Assembly: GCA_947463665.1 (NCBI GenBank)
Contig: CANHUD010000188.1
Coordinates: 1 to 5,145 of the forward strand
Source: Sphingobacteriales bacterium
GTDB lineage: Bacteria > Bacteroidota > Bacteroidia > Chitinophagales > Chitinophagaceae
Length of the DNA stretch: 5,145 nt
Reading direction: 5' to 3'
Part shown: piece by piece, positions 1 to 5,145 of the stretch
Layout of the letters: each line of letters starts with the position of its first letter
Position numbering within the stretch: position 1 is the first letter of the stretch
The notes under the pieces: generated by a model
The model's input: only the letters and a program-made list of their open reading frames with translations
Database searches by the model: none
What the model was told of the DNA's origin: nothing
Made by a program: the position numbers and the translations under genes

Positions 1-952
1 GATAATCCTTTGCGGTATTGTGCAGCACCAGTGCGCCGCCCACAGCACCGGCATCGGAAATCACAAATCCCGAAAACTGCCAGTCGCCTTTTAATTTCTT
101 CAGCAGCAGGTCATCGTTGGCCGACATCGCCTTACCGTTCACCGTATTATATGAAGTCATGATCGAACGGGCACCGCCCTTACGGATCAGCTCCTGAAAA
201 GGATAGAGATGCGTTTCGTTGAGGTATCGCTCGGAAAAATGTATCGGGTAGCTGTCGCGCCCGCCATCGCCCACATTCGCCAGAAAATGCTTTGGAGTAG
301 TGACCACCCCGCGCTCTTCAAACGAGCGGACGAACGCCACGCCCATGGCGGCTGATAAAAATGGATCTTCGCCATAGGTCTCCTCCGTACGCCCCCAGCG
401 CACATCCGAGGCCAGGTTCACCACGGGAGATAAGATCTGCCGGATGCCGCGGCGGCGGGTTTCTTCTGCAATGGCACCGGACGCGCGGCGCATCAGGGCC
501 GTATCCCAGGTGGCTGCCAGAGCGATCGACTGCGGAAACGCCGTGGATCCCTGTCGCACCAGCCCGTGCAACGCCTCATCAAACGCGATGATCGGAATGC
601 CCAGACGGGAATGTTCCATCACGATCTTCTGTATCCGGTTGATCTTCGCTGCCAGCGCGCGGGCATCGTCTGTGGCACTGTACGTTAACAATTGGGCCGA
701 TGCATTGCCGCCCTGCGAGGCCGCACTCACCTGAAAACCGAAGATGCCGTTCACGTATTTTTTTTCTTCCCCCGGTTTGATCTCTCCGGGGATCATGAAG
801 AGCTGCCAGAATTTTTCTTCGGGTGTCATTCGTCCCAACAGATCCTTGACCCGCTGTTCCACGGGTGCCTTCGGATTTTTATACAGCGGAAGATCCTGTG
901 CCCACAGCAGCTGCGGCACCATCAATAGCGTCAGGAATAGCATTCTTTTCAT
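1..952 (-). CDS. Exported glycoside hydrolase family 3 enzyme (beta-glucosidase/beta-xylosidase type), N-terminal part, cut by window edge
   Basis: Reading from the ATG at 952-950 towards position 1 gives 317 codons without a stop. GH3 enzymes release terminal beta-linked sugars from oligosaccharides with retention of configuration. Residues 1-18 (MKRMLFLTLLMVPQLLWA) form a signal peptide with likely cleavage before QD, so the enzyme should be exported, probably to the periplasm. GH3 barrel landmarks in order: RVKDLLGRMTPEEK (34-47), LGIPIIAFDEALHGL (117-131), FPQSIALAATWD (139-150), RWGRTEETYGEDP (185-197), KHF (221-223), GGRDSYPIHFSE (230-241), and GFVISDAGAV (295-304), where Asp300 is the expected nucleophile. 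The residue after this Asp is Gly302's neighbour Ala301 rather than the Trp common in many beta-glucosidases. The C-terminal domain with the acid/base residue lies outside the window, so sugar specificity cannot be assigned. An AGGA motif lies 2-3 nt before the ATG. The gene is divergent from the hydrolase at 997. Family is certain; substrate is not. Confidence 0.95.
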   Translation of the reverse strand, partial: MKRMLFLTLLMVPQLLWAQDLPLYKNPKAPVEQRVKDLLGRMTPEEKFWQLFMIPGEIKPGEEKKYVNGIFGFQVSAASQGGNASAQLLTYSATDDARALAAKINRIQKIVMEHSRLGIPIIAFDEALHGLVRQGSTAFPQSIALAATWDTALMRRASGAIAEETRRRGIRQILSPVVNLASDVRWGRTEETYGEDPFLSAAMGVAFVRSFEERGVVTTPKHFLANVGDGGRDSYPIHFSERYLNETHLYPFQELIRKGGARSIMTSYNTVNGKAMSANDDLLLKKLKGDWQFSGFVISDAGAVGGALVLHNTAKDY

Positions 953-978
953 CGTCCTAAATTATCACGTTATCTTTC
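947..978 (+). promoter_or_regulatory. Candidate Bacteroidota-type promoter for the 809-residue hydrolase
   Basis: TTTC at 947-950, a 20-bp spacer, then TATCTTTC at 971-978 resembles the Bacteroidota pattern TTTG - 19 to 21 bp - TAnnTTTG, with one mismatch in each element. The predicted transcription start would be near 984-986, about a dozen bases before the ATG at 997. The upstream element would lie over the first codons of the divergent GH3 gene. Such short motifs arise by chance, so this is a candidate only. The 44-bp gap (953-996) must hold, or partly hold, the promoters of both genes; I could not find a comparable match on the minus strand. Confidence 0.3.
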
Positions 979-996
979 GTATGAAATTACCAACAT

Positions 997-3426
997 ATGC
1001 AACGTATCGCACTACTCTTTTTTCTATTGTGTTCCCTGTACGCAAACGCACAGGAAATCCATCATTTTTCCGAAGGGCTGGCCTCCGGCGCTGTGCACCA
1101 GTACGGCCGGGAAGCGCTCTACACCGATGGCCTGGCCTATCAGCTCTACCAGCAGGGAGTAAAACCCGTGGCCGGTCAGCCGGTACTGCGCGATTCCGCA
1201 GAAACCAAAACCTGGACTGTGGTGAAAGCCGATAGCAACCACATGTTCCGCAGCGCCTCCCTGGGCAGCGGCTACCTCTACCTCACCTACAACGCCCCTA
1301 AGGCTCAATCCGCCGTACTCATTGCCACCGGACATTCCATGGTGTATGTGAACGGCGCCCCCCACGCCGGCGATATGTACCGCTACGGCTGGATGAACAT
1401 CCCCGTGATGCTTAAAAAAGGCCTCAACGAGATCTACATCCGCTCCTCCGGCATGGGCCGCTTTGCATCACTCACCGCGCGACTCGAATTCCCCACCAAA
1501 CCGATTTCCATCCTCACCAAAGACGCGACCCTTCCCTTTTTTGTGAAAGGTGAATCCGAAGGTACGCTCTGGGCGGGCATCGTGGTGCGCAACACCGGAA
1601 ACACCGCCCTCTCCGATGCCCACATGGAAGTGGAGATCGATGGCAGAACCGAACGCACCACCCTGCCACAACTGCCCGCCCTGCTGACACGCAAAATGCC
1701 GGCACGCATACCCGTTCCAGTTAGTATAGAGAAAGGATCGTACACAACCCTGCTAAGATTGTACCATGGGAAAAAACTGGTCGACAGTACCCGGATCACG
1801 CTTACAGCGGTGAATACCGGAGAGCATGCGAGCTATACCTTTATCAGTGAGATCGATGGATCGGTACAATATTATGCCGTTGCCCCGCAGCCGGTGAAAA
1901 CCGCGAACCCGGCGCTGTATTTATCGGTCCACGGTGCCGAAGTAGAAGCCATCTCCCAGGCCAGGGCCTATAAACCCAAGGCCGAAGGTCCGGTAGTAGC
2001 TCCTACCAACCGCCGTCCGCGCGGATTCAACTGGGAAGACTGGGGCCGATTGGACGCCCTCGAGGTATTGAGCATCGCAGAGAAACGCTACCAGCCTGAT
2101 CCGAAACGCATCTACCTGACCGGTCACTCCATGGGCGGTCATGGTACCTGGTATCTCGGTAGCACCTATCCGGGCAAATGGGCCGCCATCGCGCCCTGCG
2201 CGGGTTATCCCACCCTTTCGGCCTATGGCTCGCATGATGGCAGAATCCCTACATCGGCAGCTTCTCCCGTGCGCCAGATGCTCATCCGCTCCAGCAACCC
2301 CAGCAATGTGCTGGAACTGGCGAAGAATTACAAGGCCGGTGGGGTGTACATCTTCCATGGGGATGCCGATGAAACCGTACCGGTGGCGTTTGCGCGCCAG
2401 ATGCGCGAACTGCTCGGGAAATTTCATCAGGACATGAGCTATTATGAATATCCCGGTGGATCGCACTGGTTCGGTGACCACAGCGTGGACTGGAAGCCGA
2501 TCTTCGATTATTTCCGCTGGCATTCCATCCCCGCATCGGACTCCGTAAATGAGATCGATTTCACCACGGCCTCTACGGCCATATCACATCAGTACCGCTG
2601 GGTGAGCATCCTCCAGCAACAGAAAAGTTTCGTGTACAGCCGGGCCATCCTCAACCGCGATCTTAAGAAAAAAAGCATCAGCGGAAAAACAGAGAACGTA
2701 TCGGTTCTGCAACTGGATTTGTCGGATTTCAAAACCGGCGACAACCTAACGCTTCAGATCGACCAGCAGACGCTCTCTATCACCCGCAACGAGCCGAAGG
2801 TAACGCTGGTGAATACCGGCACCTGGGCGCTGGGTACCCCACCGGCTGAAGGCGATAAAGGGATCGTCCGCAACGGCGGCTTCAAAGAGCCGTTCAAACA
2901 CCGGATGGTTTTTGTGTATGGAACGAAAGGTACCGCAGAGGAAAATGCCTGGGCCCTCAACAAAGCCCGCTACGATGCCGAAACCTGGTATTACCGTGCC
3001 AATGGCGCGATTGACATGTTATCCGATACCGAATTCCTCTCCCGGACGGATATGGACGATCGAGGCATCATCCTCTATGGCAACCTCACCACCAATGCCG
3101 CTGCGGCTTCGCTGCTGAAGGATTGTCCGGTACGTGTGGAGCGCTCGAAGGTGACCATCGGCCAAAAGAGCTGGACCGGCGATGACCTGGGTGCCTATCA
3201 CATCTGGCCGAAGGTCGGCAAACAGAGTGCAGTAGCGCTGATCGGCGGAACCGGCGTTAAAGGCATGAAAGCCGCGGATGCCAACCAGTATTTCAGCGGT
3301 GGCAGTGGCTTTCCGGATTTTATGATCTTCGGACTCAACATGCTGAAAGAAGGCGATAAGGCCATTAAAGCAGCCGGTTACTTCAACAACCAGTGGCAAC
3401 TGGGGAGCGATTGGGAAGCACAATAA
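997..3426 (+). CDS. Exported multidomain alpha/beta serine hydrolase (prolyl oligopeptidase/esterase-like)
   Basis: An 809-residue complete protein. The ATG at 997 is chosen because it opens directly into a signal peptide (MQRIALLFFLLCSLYANA, cleavage before QE); the ATG at 981 is out of frame. Regions in order: a beta-rich galactose-binding-like region at about 68-165 (YLYLTYNAP, MVYVNG, GLNEIYIR); an Ig-like beta region at about 170-275; an alpha/beta hydrolase domain at about 280-512; a C-terminal region at about 515-809 with no function I can name. The hydrolase domain shows HGAEVEA (312-318, likely oxyanion-hole strand), NRRPRGFNWEDWGR, the nucleophile elbow GHSMGG with Ser378, HGDADETVP with Asp458, and GGSHWFGD with His490, a complete Ser-Asp-His triad. 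It resembles proteins annotated as prolyl oligopeptidase family or carbohydrate-esterase-like. The divergent GH3 neighbour favours an esterase acting on decorated oligosaccharides, but a peptidase is not excluded. It ends with TAA, followed by a terminator. Confidence 0.93.
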   Translation: MQRIALLFFLLCSLYANAQEIHHFSEGLASGAVHQYGREALYTDGLAYQLYQQGVKPVAGQPVLRDSAETKTWTVVKADSNHMFRSASLGSGYLYLTYNAPKAQSAVLIATGHSMVYVNGAPHAGDMYRYGWMNIPVMLKKGLNEIYIRSSGMGRFASLTARLEFPTKPISILTKDATLPFFVKGESEGTLWAGIVVRNTGNTALSDAHMEVEIDGRTERTTLPQLPALLTRKMPARIPVPVSIEKGSYTTLLRLYHGKKLVDSTRITLTAVNTGEHASYTFISEIDGSVQYYAVAPQPVKTANPALYLSVHGAEVEAISQARAYKPKAEGPVVAPTNRRPRGFNWEDWGRLDALEVLSIAEKRYQPDPKRIYLTGHSMGGHGTWYLGSTYPGKWAAIAPCAGYPTLSAYGSHDGRIPTSAASPVRQMLIRSSNPSNVLELAKNYKAGGVYIFHGDADETVPVAFARQMRELLGKFHQDMSYYEYPGGSHWFGDHSVDWKPIFDYFRWHSIPASDSVNEIDFTTASTAISHQYRWVSILQQQKSFVYSRAILNRDLKKKSISGKTENVSVLQLDLSDFKTGDNLTLQIDQQTLSITRNEPKVTLVNTGTWALGTPPAEGDKGIVRNGGFKEPFKHRMVFVYGTKGTAEENAWALNKARYDAETWYYRANGAIDMLSDTEFLSRTDMDDRGIILYGNLTTNAAAASLLKDCPVRVERSKVTIGQKSWTGDDLGAYHIWPKVGKQSAVALIGGTGVKGMKAADANQYFSGGSGFPDFMIFGLNMLKEGDKAIKAAGYFNNQWQLGSDWEAQ

Positions 3427-3446
3427 ACTTTTATGTAATACGATAT

Positions 3447-3476
3447 AAAGCTTCTGCTCCGGCAGGAGCTTTTTTT
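3447..3476 (+). terminator. Intrinsic terminator of the 809-residue hydrolase gene
   Basis: An 11-bp stem (AAAGCTTCTGC at 3447-3457 with GCAGGAGCTTT at 3462-3472, one G-U wobble) closes a TCCG loop and runs into seven T residues (3470-3476). It begins 20 bp after the TAA stop. On the minus strand only three T residues follow the stem, so it should act mainly for plus-strand transcription. Confidence 0.93.
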
Positions 3477-3606
3477 ATGCCATTCATCGAATTTTTTTAT
3501 CGATGGATTTACCGCACTAACATGTGCCTCGTTCATTCTCAATCATTAGTCAAAAAAACATACCTAAAATAAATGATGATGTACCTATTTTTTGACGAGG
3601 CCACCG
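3477..3606. other. AT-rich intergenic stretch without a convincing gene; two small inverted repeats
   Basis: No credible coding region is present. A 6-bp inverted repeat, CATCGA (3485-3490) and TCGATG (3500-3505), encloses a T-rich 9-nt loop just after the terminator. A second, TCAAAAAA (3550-3557) and TTTTTTGA (3588-3595), is separated by 30 bp; its A/T tracts could bend DNA or bind a protein, or be chance in AT-rich DNA. Three consecutive ATG codons (3573, 3576, 3579) open a 16-codon frame ending in TGA at 3621-3623. It has no similarity I recognise and is not called as a gene. Confidence 0.5.
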
Positions 3607-3638
3607 TTTGCAGGTGCCGATGAAATCCTGTTATTTTG
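3607..3638 (+). promoter_or_regulatory. Candidate Bacteroidota-type promoter in the intergenic region
   Basis: TTTG at 3607-3610, a 21-bp spacer and TATTTTG at 3632-3638 approximate the TTTG / TAnnTTTG pattern, with one base missing in the downstream element. The predicted start is near 3644-3646. Transcription from here would run about 150 nt to the hairpin at 3765-3794 and, on read-through, into the FAD oxidoreductase gene. It is the best match I found between the two terminators, but short motifs like this are weak evidence alone. Confidence 0.35.
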
Positions 3639-3647
3639 ACCTGCACA

Positions 3648-3700
3648 TGATCATCCGTTCCTGCAGATTCCTGTTTAACAACAACCTGATCATCTGTTTC
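3648..3700. repeat. Imperfect direct repeat containing TGATCA
   Basis: TGATCATCCGTTC (3648-3660) recurs as TGATCATCTGTTTC (3687-3700), with one substitution and one extra T, 39 bp apart start to start. Each copy begins with the palindrome TGATCA. The pair could be a duplicated regulator site, a repeated RNA element, or chance; nothing else in the window matches it that I noticed. Confidence 0.4.
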
Positions 3701-3764
3701 AAACGCCTTAACCGGCGATAGGCCTACGCTTTAAATCCGTCCGGTAACCTATTGCGAAAGCCTT

Positions 3765-3794
3765 AGCCCCTCTGTACGCGCAGAGGGGTTTTTT
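3765..3794 (+). terminator. Terminator-type hairpin immediately upstream of the FAD oxidoreductase
   Basis: CCCCTCTG (3767-3774) pairs perfectly with CAGAGGGG (3781-3788) around a TACGCG loop, extendable by a G-U and an A-U pair (3765-3766 with 3789-3790), followed by six T residues (3789-3794) and a further T5 after one A. This is a textbook intrinsic terminator for plus-strand transcription. It has no protein gene directly upstream, because the previous gene already has its own terminator at 3447-3476. It therefore ends either a small RNA or a leader transcript of the downstream gene. Confidence 0.85.
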
Positions 3795-3805
3795 ATTTTT
3801 CTGAA

Positions 3806-5145
3806 TTGACCGACCTTTATACCACTTTGAAAGAACAACTCCTGCATATCCTGCCTGCGGAACGCATCCGCGACCGGCTCATCGATCGGGTATCCTTTGC
3901 CTCCGATGCCGGGTTCTATTACATGGTTCCGCGTGCCATCGTGCAACCGGTTAACGAAGCGGAGATCATCGCCCTGTTCCAGTTTTCCCAACAACACCGG
4001 ATCCCGCTGGTGTTTCGTACCGCCGGTACCAGCTTATCCGGACAATCCGTAACGGATGGACTGCTCGTTGATCTCAGCCAGCATTGGAACGGAATGTCGG
4101 TTGAAGACAACGGCCTGCGCGTACGGGTACAACCGGGCATCACCGGCGCGATGGTCAATGCCCGACTTCGCCGCTTCCGGCGCAAAATTGGTCCGGATCC
4201 GGCCAGCATCTCCGCAGCCATGATGGGTGGCATCCTGTCGAACAATTCCAGCGGAATGTGTTGCGGCGTCAAAGACAATTCCTACCATACCACCGCTTCC
4301 ATCCGCTTCATCCTCCCCAACGGGATGCTATTCAGCACAGAACATCCGGAGGATTACACGCGCTTTGAACAGGATTGCGGCACTTTGTACAACTCGCTGC
4401 TGGAGCTTCGAGAGTCAATTTTACAGAATGCTTCCTTAACCGAAAGGATCCGTCAGAAATACCGTACCAAGAATGTGATCGGCTATTCGCTCAATTCGTT
4501 CATCGATCACGAACATCCGCTCGACATCCTCGCGCATCTGCTCATCGGAGCCGAAGGCACGCTGGCCTTCATCGCCGAAGCGGTGCTGCATACCATACCC
4601 GATCATCCGTTCAAATCCACAGCCCTGCTGTATTTTCCCACGATCTACGATGCGTGTGCAGCCATCGTTTCGCTCACAGAGGCCGGTGCTATGATGGTGG
4701 AACTGATGGACAGAGCCTCCCTGCGTGCCGTACAACACATGCCTGGCATTCCTTCTTTTGTAGCCGATCTGCCCGATGGCGCGGCTGCGTTATTGGTAGA
4801 ATTTCAGTCGGACCAGCTTTCAACCCTATCAGATCTGGTTAGTACGTTCGAACAATCGGTTCACCAGCTGAACCTGCTGCAGCCTCCGGTATTCACTACC
4901 GTTCCGGCGGAGCAGGACAAACTCTGGAAAATCCGCAAAGGGCTGTTCCCTGCGGTAGGTGCCGTGCGGAAAAGCGGTACCACGGTAATTCTGGAAGACA
5001 TCGCCGTACCGGTAGAAAAACTGGGCGATGCCATCGTGGATCTCCAAAAACTATTTGTTGAATTCGGCTATGCCGATGCTATTATTTTCGGACATGCCAA
5101 GGATGGGAATATACATTTCGTGGTGACACAGTCGCTCAACACCCC
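3806..5145 (+). CDS. FAD-binding 2-hydroxyacid dehydrogenase (D-lactate/glycolate/2-hydroxyglutarate type), N-terminal part, cut by window edge
   Basis: The frame is open from just after the TAG at 3764-3766 to the right edge. No ATG precedes conserved sequence: the first in-frame ATG (3923) lies inside FYYMVPRAIV. The best start is TTG at 3806 (MTDLYTTLKEQLL); TTG at 3827 is an alternative. From 3806 there are 446 codons. PCMH-type FAD-binding motifs: RTAGTSLSGQSVTDGLLVDLS (from residue 71), GPDPASISAAMMGGILSNNSSGMCCGVK (129-156) and GAEGTLAF (248-255). The FAD-oxidase C-terminal domain shows FGHAKDGNIHF (428-438), whose two His (430, 437) match the metal/substrate-binding histidines of D-2-hydroxyacid dehydrogenases. 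These enzymes oxidise D-2-hydroxyacids and pass electrons to a carrier or respiratory chain. Bacteroidota relatives are often about 900-1000 residues with a C-terminal 4Fe-4S part, which would lie beyond the window. Exact substrate is undetermined. No signal peptide, so cytoplasmic or membrane-associated. Confidence 0.92.
   Translation, partial: MTDLYTTLKEQLLHILPAERIRDRLIDRVSFASDAGFYYMVPRAIVQPVNEAEIIALFQFSQQHRIPLVFRTAGTSLSGQSVTDGLLVDLSQHWNGMSVEDNGLRVRVQPGITGAMVNARLRRFRRKIGPDPASISAAMMGGILSNNSSGMCCGVKDNSYHTTASIRFILPNGMLFSTEHPEDYTRFEQDCGTLYNSLLELRESILQNASLTERIRQKYRTKNVIGYSLNSFIDHEHPLDILAHLLIGAEGTLAFIAEAVLHTIPDHPFKSTALLYFPTIYDACAAIVSLTEAGAMMVELMDRASLRAVQHMPGIPSFVADLPDGAAALLVEFQSDQLSTLSDLVSTFEQSVHQLNLLQPPVFTTVPAEQDKLWKIRKGLFPAVGAVRKSGTTVILEDIAVPVEKLGDAIVDLQKLFVEFGYADAIIFGHAKDGNIHFVVTQSLNT

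Larger units (their letters stand above)
3645..3794 (+). ncRNA. Possible small RNA or structured 5' leader (about 150 nt)
   Basis: This stretch is bounded by a promoter-like pair (3607-3638) and a strong terminator hairpin (3765-3794) and has no coding frame that looks real. It could be a free-standing small RNA, or a leader whose terminator controls the FAD oxidoreductase starting at 3806. Possible helices include CGATAGG (3716-3722) with CCTATTG (3748-3754, one wobble), ACCGG (3711-3715) with CCGGT (3741-3745), and GCTTT (3728-3732) with AAAGC (3757-3761). The first two interleave, so they probably compete. I do not recognise a known riboswitch or 6S/tmRNA signature. The 5' end is a prediction and the function is unknown. 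Confidence 0.3.

Noticed and set aside
187..405. 72-codon minus-strand frame inside the GH3 gene
   Set aside because: It overlaps conserved GH3 sequence (GEDP, KHF, GGRDSYPIH) in another frame and resembles no family.
744..1235. 163-codon plus-strand frame spanning the divergent gap
   Set aside because: It runs antisense through the GH3 signal peptide region and then out of frame through the hydrolase start. Both real genes have signal peptides and family motifs there.
1921..2523. 200-codon open frame on the minus strand inside the hydrolase gene
   Set aside because: It lies opposite the catalytic domain with the clear Ser-Asp-His motifs. Its translation shows no recognisable family and it is explained by the codon bias of the real gene.
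3711..3754. Stable H-type pseudoknot formed by the two interleaved helices
   Set aside because: The first connecting loop would be zero nucleotides and the middle one 18 nt, which is a poor geometry. Competition between the helices is more likely than simultaneous formation.
4375..4842. 155-codon plus-strand frame inside the FAD oxidoreductase
   Set aside because: Out-of-frame shadow; the overlapping frame carries continuous FAD-oxidase sequence including GAEGTLAF.
3923..5145. ATG at 3923 as the start of the FAD oxidoreductase
   Set aside because: It would remove RDRLIDRVSFASDAGFYY, which reads like the usual N-terminal segment of this family before the FAD-binding fold. TTG at 3806 fits better.
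1..5145. A dedicated new defence, mobile or biosynthetic system
   Set aside because: All three protein genes belong to recognisable metabolic families, and no nuclease, transposase, recombinase, toxin or array-like repeat is visible.

Overview
The window looks like a chromosomal piece of a Bacteroidota bacterium, probably from the Chitinophagaceae/Sphingobacteriia side. This is inferred from the protein families, the weak Shine-Dalgarno signals and the possible TTTG / TAnnTTTG-type promoter elements; no rRNA or marker gene is present to settle it. Base composition is moderately GC-rich inside genes and AT-rich between them. I see no mobile element, CRISPR array, tRNA or rRNA.

Layout. (1) Positions 1-952, minus strand: N-terminal 317 codons of an exported glycoside hydrolase family 3 enzyme (beta-glucosidase/beta-xylosidase type), running off the left edge just after its catalytic Asp. 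(2) Positions 953-996: a 44-bp divergent intergenic region. (3) Positions 997-3426, plus strand: a complete 809-residue exported multidomain serine hydrolase (prolyl-oligopeptidase/esterase-like alpha/beta hydrolase between N-terminal beta-sandwich regions and a large C-terminal region), closed by a strong intrinsic terminator at 3447-3476. (4) Positions 3477-3805: an AT-rich gap with no convincing protein gene. It holds small inverted and direct repeats, a promoter-like pair and a second strong terminator-like hairpin at 3765-3794, so it could encode a small RNA of about 150 nt or be a structured 5' leader. (5) From 3806 to the right edge, plus strand: the FAD-binding part of a D-lactate/glycolate/2-hydroxyglutarate-type dehydrogenase, apparently starting at TTG only 11 nt after the hairpin's T-run.

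How the genes may work together. The divergent GH3 enzyme and hydrolase both carry signal peptides and share a very short upstream region, which fits joint use in periplasmic breakdown of decorated plant-type oligosaccharides (hydrolase removing acyl groups, GH3 removing terminal sugars). That role is inference. The FAD oxidoreductase is separated by two hairpins and is probably an independent transcription unit for 2-hydroxyacid oxidation.

The window is mostly ordinary metabolic sequence. The parts worth a second look are the non-coding stretch 3607-3805 and the uncharacterised flanking regions of the 809-residue hydrolase.
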